Below, one piece after another: positions 34,901 to 45,100 of a stretch of DNA of 64,000 nt. Under the pieces are notes generated by a model. That model saw nothing but the letters and a program-made list of their open reading frames with translations. It was not told the origin of the DNA and ran no database searches. Within the stretch, counting starts at the first letter, position 1. Every line of letters starts with the position of its first letter. The translations under genes and the position numbers were made by a program. Source of the DNA: Cyanophora paradoxa. Lineage: Eukaryota > Glaucocystophyceae > Cyanophorales > Cyanophoraceae. The DNA lies in the NCBI GenBank assembly GCA_004431415.1, contig QPMI01000525.1:38187-102186 (forward strand). The letters are read 5' to 3'.

Positions 34901-37900
34901 GATATACGCCCATCCTTCCCTGCAATACTGATGTAATTACGACCGCACCGCCCACCCGCACCAGCCGGCCGCGGATCCGTTCGTCTGGTGCACGGACAAC
35001 GTCGCGGGAGAGCTCCGCGTGCTCGCCCGCGCCCCGTGGCTGTCGGATGAGGTTCTGAAATTCTTATCATTTTATCTACTTTGTTCGTTTGCTCGTGTAT
35101 ATGCGTTTGCTCATCGAAAATACGGCAGCGGCGGGAGGCGCTCGTTCGGCTCGCCGAGCGGTGGCCCGTCGAGAAGGCAGCGGGCTGCATCGTCGTCGAG
35201 TTCATTCACGGTCGCGGGTAATTGCGCAATTGCCGCGGCGCATGCCTGCGCACGTGGCGGCCTAATCCCATCTCGAATCTTTCAGGTATCTTGTGTTTCT
35301 GCGAAAGGCGTCCACCAACCGGGAGACGCTGTGGGGCGGTGATTTGCAGGAACAATCGCAAGGTTCTCTCAAGACGGAAAAGTTGTCCCCCCGGTCCGTC
35401 TTTGAAAGTCCGATTGCATTTTTCCACAATAGTATGATCTTTAAATTGATCATGAACACGTACCCTTCTGCAGAAAATCATTTGCCACCTGGAAGGTTTC
35501 GTCCTTTGCGATCATCAAAATTGGCCTAGTCGACCTCCCGCCTTTTTGTATTGATCGTCTTTGCGCTTTCAGGAGCTTCATGAAGACAAGTCTATGCCTT
35601 ATTCGGAAGAGGACGGCTTCTTCGCCGGTGACTCGCCATACTTGCGCAGACGATAATTAACGAAGGCGATGTTTGACGCACGTAATTTGCGATTAATATT
35701 TTCGCTAACGCGTCCTCACGGTAGCCGCGGTGGGACGGGGCCTGGCCGACGCGATCCAGCTCGCTGAGAGCCTTTACTCCCGCGGCCGCTCTTTGATTGA
35801 GGTGATGATCCTAAATTATAATTCATTGCAAGGTCATATATAAACGCTTTGATCGCCTGTGGTTCGAGCAGTTAAGCGAGCGCCTTCGGCTGCGTGAAGC
35901 GAACCTGACGGACCCCATTGCAACGGAGGATCTCGAGCGGAACCGGGTGTTCGACATCGTTCCGGCAAGTCGTCGAAAATGCGCGAACGACATTGCGAAT
36001 TCTTGAGAGACCCGTGTTTTCTCCGTAGGTACCCGTTGCAAGGGTGGACGCATCGATGTGCATTGAAGGTCCGTCTATGTCATGATAAGCTGCACGTTTT
36101 GAATTCTCAGCGATGTCGCTGATTGTGAGCGCGCTTCTCCGCAGATTGGAATGCCGCCTGTGAAGACTTTTTCGGGTCGGCACGCTGCACGTATAACGGC
36201 GCCGGCCTGCGCATAGCCATGGCTCCCCATGGCCATAGGCTTTCAGCTGCGAGGTTTGCATATTCGTGAACTCAAAATCGAGCTGCGGCGCAGGCGCTCG
36301 CGCGAGGAGGTGCTCGGCAAGCCCTTCGCGGAGACGTGCTTCGCTTCCACCGGCCCCCAGTTCGCCACCGGTTCGAATTCGCCGCGCGGGCGGGCGCGTT
36401 GCAGATCTAGAGCAAACGTACATTATTGTCGACGTCGCCCCCGGTCCAGACTCATCATCGCTCTGCTTGCAGTTCGATCGCTGCTAGCCTGTGCCCTGTC
36501 TGGCATGCATTGCCGCGACGATGCCGTGAGCCGATTTCGCACATCGATATCGATTCCGACAAGAGCCTAGGCCTCTCATGACCACCTCGGCCGCTCCTTA
36601 TTAAGATTGCTATCATATTTAATTCAGATTCGAGATCCCGCCATCGGACAGTGTCCAGGCCAAGGCTGCCCCGTCTCAACCAAGCTTCGAGCCGAGGTAC
36701 GCCTCTTGGAATTAGCTATATAGGGGTCTAGTGCAATTCGACGTTTATACGTTTTATATTCATTCGACGATGGCAGATTCCGATGCGGCGGCCAGGCGCC
36801 GATCGCGATACCGTAGTATGCATCTATGCCGTCCCGGTCAGATTTCTCGCCGTCTGTTGAAGGGCCGAACGGCACTGACACACGCATTAATATTCGTCGA
36901 CAGCGCTTCAGTCCGGCGCTCAGCGGCATCTGTGGGGCAACGGTCGTTTGCGAGGGCGAGCGCGCTGCTTGCGTCGACGCCGAATCGTGCGCTTGCTCCC
37001 GTTTATGCAAGCCGCAGACGTCGACGCGCGCGTGCTGGAGCAGGACCGCCGCGTGCGTTGAATTTGCGTTAGAGGGCGCTTAAGCTTGTAGATTAGCGCT
37101 CTCATTTCCCGCCATCATGACCTGATCTGATTTGCGTGTAACCATCGATATCGATACTGCGTACGCAGTCGACTTCCAAGGCAGCGAGCGCAGCCGCCTC
37201 GATCTCTTTGGCGACGGTCTCCCACGGTCCGTTGGCCCGCTCGCTTTTGCTCAAGCTCGTTCGCTCGCGGTTGTGTGTGTGCGCGCGCGCGCCTCGTTTA
37301 CTAATGACGAGACCGATCATGCGCCGGAACATCGATATCTGCAGAAGTCCGGACGGTTAGCTATACATGTTCATGATCGCTACGCTATCTCTACAGAATC
37401 TGACCGGTATTCATTCGCTCGTCCTCAATTCAGCCTCTCAGCGGTTCGGATTCGAGTTTGATTCTTCGTTTTTAAGCTTTCCCGTCCGCATCCGCGAGCT
37501 CTGCCTGACGTGCCCGACATGCGCAGGGCTTCTCGGCATGCTCCAGCTCTGCATGTCGGCGTTCAAGATGCTCTTCGCATTCGGTTCTTTCCTCCAGCCT
37601 CACGCACTCGCGTGCGCCGCATGCGCAGGGACACGCCTCTGCCACAGGACGCCGCTAATTTTCTGAAGAAAGCCTACAATTCAGGTGTGAACGCGCGCTC
37701 TAGAAATGGACGAATTCGAACGTCTTGAGCTCGGCAAACATTCATCTCATGCCAATGCTTCAGCGGAGTACCTGCAGATTCTGATGTCCGACCTGTTTGA
37801 CGTTTCTCTCATCGGAGCCCGCAAGCTCGCGTGCGCCGCTTTCCTCCGCCCGCGGCCAGCATAGGCTCTGATATATTCAAATCGTATCGAATTGCAGGCT

Positions 37901-40900
37901 TCACCAAACCTCGTTTGTCGTGCGAGATCTGCTCCAATCCTGTGCTGCGCTGCTCGCCTCGAAGGTGCGTACGTCGATCGTACGAAGTAAAAACCATCAA
38001 CCGCTATACCTGCCGCACTGCTTTTAATTTAGTTAATGTCATACTTAAGGCTTTTGATGGTACTCTCACGAAATAACAGTGCTGCAAAAAGCAAAAGCGA
38101 CACCCTGGGCATTCAAGTTCGAGCTCTAATATTAATTCTTTACAAAGTTCCGGGCAAGCCTGCGAGTCTCTTTTGTATATAATAAAGTACGCGTGCAGGT
38201 TGAAGAAGAAGGGCTCGCGCTGACGATCGATGTTGACGAGAACGTGCCGCGTGAAATGGAGGGCGACGCGAACCGGCTGCGGCAGGCGCGCGGGAGCCCT
38301 AGACACACACACACACACACATTCACATTAAATATATATTGCGACGCCTCTCATTGCGGATGATTTGACGCGCGCAGGTCATCCTGAATTTTCTCTCCAA
38401 CGGAACCAAGTACTCAAAGGTAGCTTTTGCCCACGCCCACACGAATTTCAAATTTTAGTGCCTGTCTTCTGTCCGCCTGTCGAAATTTATCACAAGTGCT
38501 CGTGTTCGCAGCACGGGACTCTCCGGTTGCGCGCGCTCCGCATTCCGCCGGGCGCAACGGTACCCGGCCCTTCGAATTCGAATGCTAGCTATAGCTTCTT
38601 TCTTTCTTTAATGCTCGAAGTTCAACATTCGCAATACGAAATATTCCTCTTTTCCTTCACATTGCGCTACGATTCCTTCATTATCGACGCAAAGGCGCAG
38701 GCGCCGGCGCGGCTGGGCGAACTCGGCGCTGCGACGCCGCGGGTGGAGCACGCGGCGCCGGAGCGCGACATAGAGCACGACCAGCTCTTCCTCGAGGCGC
38801 GCGGGACCGTAATTATAACTGGGTTCTTCTTTGAAATGCATATGCGGTCATTAAATTAATTATTGGAGTCTTGTTCTTGTTATTGGATTTTAACTCCAGG
38901 TGGCTAGCTTTATATAGCGGCTGCAGCTATTATCCCATCCGCCTCTATTATTATATAGCGGCTGCATCTTCCTCGAGGCGCGCGGGGCCAGCCGTAATGG
39001 GTTCTTGTTTAAGATGCATATGCGATTATTGGATTTAAACTTCAGGTGGCTAGCTATGTATATATTGCGGCTGCATCTATTATCGAATTCGCCCCTAAAA
39101 GCAAATGTATAGCTCTTCTTTGAGGCGCGCGGGGCTGTACCTGCGTTCTCGTTACAAAAACCAATAAATTAAATGATTCGCGCAGGTTCGGGACGAGGGC
39201 ATCGGCATCGCCGAGGCGGACTTGGGCCGGCTTTTCCGTCCGTTCAGGCGAGTGCCGGCTGTGATCGCAACTTGCGACGCCGCGCCTGGCGGTCGCCTAG
39301 TTCTTTGCTTGAGCCTTCTTATTATCGAATATTATTATCTCGATTTGCGATCGGAGTACTCCAGTTTCACGCGCGATCGCCCGTGGAGATCGGAGCTGAC
39401 GGAGAAATCGAACACAGCCGTGTCTTTACAGCGCGAGCCGGCCGCCGGAGTTCGAAATCGACGGAGAGGGCCGGCGAGAGTCCGAGCAGCACAAGCGACG
39501 CCGAAGGCCTGGGCCACTACCTCGAGAGCGACCCGGGGGGCACGGGCCTCGGCCTCGCAGTCAGCCGCGTGCGCTTCGAAATTCGCTTTCACTTCCCATC
39601 CGCGCTGCTTCCTTCTCCTCCATATGCATTCATCGTACCCGCTTGTACGACGCTCATCCTTATGCTCATCGTGCGCGTGCAGGAGCTCGTCATGCTTATG
39701 CACGGCGTGATCGGCTGCACGTCGGTGCGCCGCACGGCCATGGGGTCGATCATGAGCCGGGATCTTCCCAGCGCTAGCGCCTTATTCTCTTCCGCGTCCG
39801 CAGGTGCCTGGCGTCGGCAGCGCCTTCTACGCTTGCGTACCCATCCTCCCCTCCTCCGCCCCGCCACACGAGGTCCGCGCGCCTTCACCTGCTTCTGACC
39901 ACTCAATTAAGAACTGCACATGAATTTCTCGTGCCGCAGAATGCACCTCGGGGCCATGGCCATGGCCATGGGGATTGGAGCCCCCGGATGCGGTCGCCGA
40001 GCTCGGGCTCGGCATCGAGCGCCGGCTCGAGCCCGTCGCCGGGGGCTTCTTCCGCCGTCTCCATCGCCTTCGTGCGTGAGCGTCGACATTATATTATATT
40101 TCTCTGATTTCTCTGATATTCTCTCTCTCTCTCTCTCTCCCCGCCCTCCTCTGATTTCTCTGACATTTTTCTGCAATTGCGCGAGCACAGAAGACGCCCC
40201 CGTCCGTGCTGCTCGTCGACGGTCCGCCCTTCACACTTGCGCCGCTGCCGCAAAATAATCTCCCAAATATATAGTCTCGCACAATTCGCGTGTCGCAAAA
40301 CCACAACGCGCCTTCGAATGCTTTTTGGGCTTGCACCGCTGCAGCCAGCTAATTTAGAATCTCCCGGATCGTTTCGCCAACTAATTTCCCGGATCCGGAA
40401 CCCCCGCATGCACTATTTTATTGCAGACAACTCCTTCAACCGGGAGGTAGCCACGCTTATGCTCCGGAAGAGCGGCTGCGTTGTCGAGACGGTGCGCGCG
40501 AGCGCTCTGCAAGAACGGCTTATGCCGTGGAAATCGAAATATGCATGCTCAATCGCTGTTTTCGCAGGCGGAGGACGGGCGGCAGGCGGTCGACGTGTTC
40601 GCGGCGCGGCAGGAGACGGGCGGCCCGCCCTACGACTGCATCCTCATGGACTGCGAGGCGCGCGAGAGCCCTGCAATACTATCAGTTCGGCGTTGCCGAA
40701 TTGATAAATCTAGATGTGCATCGCCGTCGCCATCGCCGTGCTCCATTTACTCAATAAGGCTCCCGCGATTCTAGATTTCTGCGGCGTCGATTGATGTGCA
40801 TTATCATCGCTGGGCTCTAGGTTCCCATCATTCCTGGCGACTTGGCAGAGCTTGCAACCCGCGCACGCGCGTTTTCCGCGATCGCTCTCTGTAGCTGACG

Positions 40901-41396
40901 AAGCTCGAACAGATGCCGGTGCTGGACGGGCTGGGGGCGGCGCGCGAGATCCGCCGCCTCGAGGCCGGCGCCGCCCCGCCCCGCCCCGTCCCCATCGTCG
41001 CCCTGGTCCGCTGGGGCCCCTATAGCTAGGCCTCCCCACCTTGTAGTTGACATCGCCGCTCTGATTCGTTTGCGCGCACACAGACCGCGCACGGTGCCTC
41101 CGGCCGCCTGCCCTTCGATACATATGGCCGCGCCTCGGATTTTCGCCCCTCTTTTCCTGAGGCTTAGGCTTTATCGGCGCATGCAGAGCTGGAGGAGAAG
41201 CGGGCGGCGTGCCTCGACGCCGGCATGACCGACTTCGCGCGCCCTCTTCTCTTCTCTCTAATTTCGCTCTGTTTTGTGCCCTCAGACTCTAATTTCGCGG
41301 CAGGTGACGAAGCCCATGACGAAGGCGAAGCTGCTGGCCGCCGTCCTCCACGCCGTCGAGCCTGAGCCCGAGGACGAGGAGTACGCCGCCGTCTAA
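31955..41396 (+). CDS. Phytochrome hybrid histidine kinase (PAS-GAF-PHY-PAS-HisKA-HATPase-REC)
   Basis: Red/far-red photoreceptor kinase assembled from many exons. The N-terminal PAS (31,955-32,389) has FAALVAVDAEFRVVHASGN. GAF: LHFDRCLFYRV (32,967 on); APPQIERYL joined to GLRFPAWDIPLAARRFFLRN (33,365-33,530) with the conserved DIP; then SPCHLQYMLNMG across a U12-type intron, placing Cys-His where plant and cyanobacterial phytochromes attach bilin; and GRLFGLLVLHN. PHY: ILDAIPASDAAAFVLFP, YLVFLRKASTNRETLWGG, and tongue motif SPRKSFATWKELHEDKSMPY across introns at about 35,395-35,475 and 35,500-35,573. A PAS-like piece has SREEVLGKPFAETCF. HisKA: ATVSHEVRTNLTG plus SAEYLQILMSDLFDVS. ATPase: VILNFLSNGTKYSK, VRDEGIGIAEADL, GGTGLGLAVSR, VGSAFYACVP. 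REC: VLLVDDNSFNREV, ILMDCEMPVLDG, TAHELEEK, VTKPM. Stop TAA 41,394-41,396. Five GC-AG introns. Histidine and aspartate phospho-sites are intact, so an active photoreceptor relay is inferred. Confidence 0.9.
32876..32957 (+). other. GC-AG intron in the phytochrome GAF domain
   Basis: Donor GTGCAG|GCGCGC, acceptor CGGCAG|CTCATC. Joining gives ICKEAVVQLIGMLHFDRC, the expected start of a phytochrome GAF domain. No GT donor fits. Confidence 0.7.
33715..33783 (+). other. U12-type AT-AC intron in the phytochrome chromophore-binding motif
   Basis: The 69-base intron starts ATATCCTT, the U12 donor consensus, and ends CTCAC, an AC acceptor. Splicing joins CCCTGCCACC to TGCAGTACATG and restores SPCHLQYMLNMG, the bilin-attachment motif, with no residue gained or lost. 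No GT-AG or GC-AG choice does this. Its length is a multiple of three and it has no in-frame stop, so retention would insert 23 residues between the chromophore Cys-His and the following helix. A branch-site-like TGCTTGAAT lies about 37 bases before the acceptor, which is farther than usual. Confidence 0.8.
37345..37355 (+). other. Probable 11-base micro-exon in the HisKA H-box
   Basis: AAGTCCGGACG flanked by CTGCAG and GTTAGC. Joined to the upstream exon ending ATVSH plus one base (donor CACG|GTCCGT near 37,212) and the downstream exon from 37,397 (CTACAG|AATCTG), it gives ATVSHEVRTNLTGIHSL. That is the expected H-box with Asn replacing the usual Pro. Confidence 0.55.
38286..38377 (+). other. 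GC-AG intron in the phytochrome kinase ATPase N-box
   Basis: Donor CGGCAG|GCGCGC, acceptor GCGCAG|GTCATC. Joining gives GDANRLRQVILNFLSNGTKY, an intact histidine-kinase N-box. It contains a CA repeat at 38,302-38,320. Confidence 0.8.
38797..39185 (+). other. GC-AG intron containing two further copies of its own donor region
   Basis: Donor CTCGAG|GCGCGC, acceptor GCGCAG|GTTCGG. Joining gives QLFLEVRDEGIGIAEADL, the G1 box. Inside the intron, the exon end plus donor recur near 38,968-38,990 (CTTCCTCGAGGCGCGCGGGG) and in diverged form near 39,115-39,135. Repeats of GGTGGCTAGCT and GCGGCTGCA accompany them. This is a tandem duplication of the exon-intron boundary. Confidence 0.75.
40658..40912 (+). 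other. GC-AG intron at the phospho-acceptor loop of the phytochrome REC domain
   Basis: Donor TGCGAG|GCGCGC, acceptor CGAACAG|ATGCCG. Joining restores ILMDCEMPVLDG exactly. Confidence 0.85.
41237..41303 (+). other. GC-AG intron before the last phytochrome exon
   Basis: Donor GACTTC|GCGCGC, acceptor GGCAG|GTGACG. Joining gives CLDAGMTDFVTKPMTKAKLL, with the conserved receiver Lys-Pro. Confidence 0.85.
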
Positions 41397-42141
41397 TTCG
41401 ATTCGATGTCGATCCGGCCGCGCGCCGATCCGCTAGGCGAGCTTGGTATATATATATTAATATTCGGGTCACGTATGCATATGCGTAACTAATCACGAAT
41501 AATTTCTTCTGCTTCTAGTACAACTAGCTTTTCTTCTGCTTCTAGTACTAGTTAGATCCCTGTAAACTCCTCGTGATCAGCTTACATTTGTTAGTAGGAC
41601 ACTCGTGGACACTCGCTAGTACTAGTATTAATTCGAATGTTTCTCCTGTGCCTTGCGCCTCGAATATCGTTGCCGTCAGTCTAACGCTTTTGCCTGGACT
41701 CTTCGTCCCGAGTACTAGTCCCCCAGATGCAGGATTATATATAATTAATGTTCCTGTGCCTCCTGCATCTGTAGCTGTGCTCTTTTTCTGCCGTTGATGT
41801 TGCTCGGAGCTTGTACATGTGCGGCACTGATTCACGGGAGGGCCCGGGGGAGGGGGGGGGAAGGGGAGAGGGGGGAAGGGGAGAGGGAGGAAAGGGGGGG
41901 GAAGGGGGGGGGGGGTGCGCAGGTGTCGGAGCAAGGCTCTGCGGTTGAGCGCGCGCTCGGGGCCGGCTTAAGTTGCGAGCGGGGTCCCAAGCCCCAGCGT
42001 CGCAGGCTCTATATGTTACAAGCCTCCTCGCCGAAGAGCAGCGGAAGATCTAATTTGTATCATTCTTCTGGCGCTATAAGCAGCGGAATATTTAATTCAA
42101 ATCACTTTATTGAATTTAAGAAGAGCAGCGGAATATTTAAT
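41397..42141. other. Gap between convergent phytochrome and cyclase genes, with repeats
   Basis: It should contain both 3' UTRs. A G-rich minisatellite (41,845-41,915, units such as GGGGAAGGGGAGAG) is followed by short direct repeats: GAGCGCGCGCTCGGGGCCGG at about 41,947 and again at about 42,184, and GCAGCGGAATATTTAATTCA near 42,080 and 42,126. No gene is seen here. Confidence 0.5.
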
Positions 42142-45100
42142 TCAGATCACTCTTCTGGCGCTGCAGCCGCTGGCCCCGCGGCTGAGCGCGCGCTCGGGGC
42201 CGGGGGGCAGGCGGGCGCAGAGAGGGGGCCGAGCTCCGGCTCCGGCTCCCGCGCCCTTCGCCTCCCCACGAGGTACGCCTGCGCAGGACAGGCGCCGCGC
42301 GTCCCGTGAGCCCCGCGCCGCGCTGCCTCCGCCTCCGCGGGCGCGCGCGCCTGGATTCTCCCTTTGCCCTTGGCCTCCACTTGGCGCGGCTCCATTTCGT
42401 ACATGTCCCGCACCCGCTCTGCGCGGACCACCTTTGGTTTGAATTCGAGGACGTGCTGGGCGGGGATGATAGCTATAGGTGGCGGAGGCGACCAAAAGGG
42501 AGTCGAACCACGTCGAATTAATCTCATTAATGGCTTATTAGCTGTTCTTAGTTATAGAAATCTTAAAACGGGGATAAATATACAGCGGCGGACCGTAGGT
42601 GGCGGACGAGACCTGGATGCGGCCGGGCACCCCCGTGCTCTCCATCCTGCGCGGCGGGCCGGGGCGTGGGCCGAGGGGCGGGCGCGCGCGAGGGGCGAGC
42701 GTCCGGCCTATCCCATGGACTCGAGCGTTTAGAAAAGAACTAATGCCTTTTGAAAGCCCCCGCTTAGCTTCGAATTCGTTGATTTCTTATATGGCGGGCG
42801 CCGGGGGCACCGGGAGGCGAGGTTGACGCTGTCGCCGTAGACGTCCCACGCGATCTTCCTCGTCGCGATCACCCCTGCGGCCCCGCGCGAAGGGCGGAAC
42901 GTCAAATAATCAAATAAAAGGGGCGGCGAGGGGCCCCCGAGCCGCCCCGGCTCCGAGCCGCAAGCCTGCGCGCCTGCAACCACCGAGCTGCGGGGCGGCG
43001 GCGGCGGCTGTCAGACGGTGGGCGCCGGAGGGAGCCGGGGGCGCGAATGGGCGCGCGGACCCCGTGTTGAGTCCGGCGCTGCGAGCGAGAGCGAGAGCGA
43101 GCGCAGGGGCGTCAGAGCGCGATCCGCGAGCTCGAGGGCGGGGGCAGAGCCCGAGCGGGCGTGGCGCGGCCCGTGCGGGGCGGACCGGAGCTTGAGATCG
43201 ACGCCCGCCACCGAGGAGACCTCCTGCGCATGCCGGGCCGGATCGGATGCCGTGAGCGCAACGCGAACTTAATTAATTAAGAGTCTCCTATCCAATGATA
43301 AAACCCACTTCTAGTACGAGCTAATGAGCTAATGTATATACAACGGACCCGCATGGCGGCGAAGACGGCGAGGCAGAACTCGACCATGTGCCCCGGCGGC
43401 TCCCGCGTGATGTAGAATGCCTGCGGGCCGGGCCGGAAGCGTCGGGGTGCGCCCCGGCGGGCCCTTGGCCAACGCAGCCGGCCGGCCGCGCGTGGGGACT
43501 TGCGAGTAATTATAAAATTGCGTACCGTGTCCCCGATGAGCTTCACCTGCTCGCGATCGGGGGCGACTTTAATTTCAGCGAGGCACTCGGTGGGCAATGG
43601 CGGCGGCCCGGCGGCCCGGCGGCGCGGCGCGGCCCGGAGGCTAGGGGCCAGCGCGCGCCTTCTCAACGCGGAAGCGGTCGTTGACGGCGTCGAAGGCGCG
43701 GAAGATTGACTGCGCATGCGTGCACGCACGCCGCCCCGCCCCCAACGCCTTAGCGGGCCGGCGGCCCGGGGGCAGGGGCGGGGGCGGGGGCGGGGCGGGG
43801 CGGGGGTGGGGGCGGGGCGGGGCGGGTCGGGGGCGGGGCGGGGCGGGGCGGGGGCGGGGCGGGGGCGGGGCGGGGGCGGGGGCGGGGGCGGGGGCGGGGG
43901 CGGGGGCGGGGGCGGGGCGGCGGTGGGGGCGGGGGCGGGGGCGGGGCGGGCCTGGAGGAGGGCGACCGTCTGCGCGGGCGGCTTCTCCGCCGAGAGCGCA
44001 GCGAAGCCCTGCGGCCGCGGGCAGGCCAGAAAAGAATTCGAATGGTCAGAAGAGAAGCCAGTCAGAAGAAAGAAGCAAGGAAGAGCGCGGAGGCGCCGGC
44101 GTGCGTGCCGGGATGTCGAAGAAGGCGAGCGTGGCGTCGTCCAGCAGCTGCGCACGCGTCGTTGGAGAAAGCTTCGTCGCTTGCGTTCGTTCTTTGAGAG
44201 AGATAGCTCAACGCGGCTTATGTATAATTAGGTGCGGCGGCAGAGTTGCAAGTTTTTAAGGGTCTGCCCTGTCGGGCAACCCTGGCACGCGTGCCTTGCT
44301 TGCACTCGGTGTTCTATATCAACTCTAACCGTCCCGTGCGGCCGGCGCCGGCGCACGTCGGCGATGCGCTGCTCGCCGGCGATGAGGCGGCGGGCGATGT
44401 CGGCGGGCACCATCGTCCGCAGCAGCGCGTCCGCCCGCTCCTGCAGGTCAGAGAGCGTCAAAGCTGGCGGAGCGGGGCGGAGCGAGGGCCTGGGGCGGCG
44501 CGGCGCACGACGGCGGCGCGGAGGGCGCGCTGCTCGGCGACGAGCGCCGAGACGTCCCTCGCCACCACCACGAAGAACGGCTCCTCCCCTGCCGCCGCCG
44601 AGCTCAGGCGGGGCGGGGCGGGGCGAATTCGCGCACGGTCGCGGTCGGTGCTCTCGGTGAGGCCCCCGCCGAGGGAGACCTGCGCGGGGAAGCGTTCGCC
44701 GCCCCGCCGCACCCCTTCGATCGAGTCCTCCTGCCGGGCGCTTGAACTAATTGCAAACAAACATGCAGCTGCAGAGACGGGGAAGGGCGCGGGCGAGCCT
44801 CGGGGTTGCCACCGATGACTCCGCTGCGGATCGGGACGCTGTGCGGGGTTTCTAAATCTTGAATCGACTGCGCGCTGCGAGGGGCGGCCTCAGCTGCGGG
44901 AGCTCGAGACGGAAAGCTGCGGCGGGCCCTCGCGTTGGCCGGCGCATGCGCGCCTGAGGCGGCGGTCGCGAGGCGCGAGCCGCAGGGAGGGGAAGAACTC
45001 CTCGAGGCGGGACCCCGCGAGGTCCTCGGGGGCGCCGCAGTTGAGGATCGCAGCCGCCGCCCCGTTCGCTTTCTGCGGCGCGTCCAAATTAAAGGCCCCC

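Noticed and set aside
42480-42525. Minus-strand GTGGTTCGACTCCC followed by an acceptor-like end, resembling a tRNA 3' half
   Set aside because: No matching 5' acceptor strand, D-arm or anticodon arm upstream. At most a tRNA-derived fragment in a cyclase intron.
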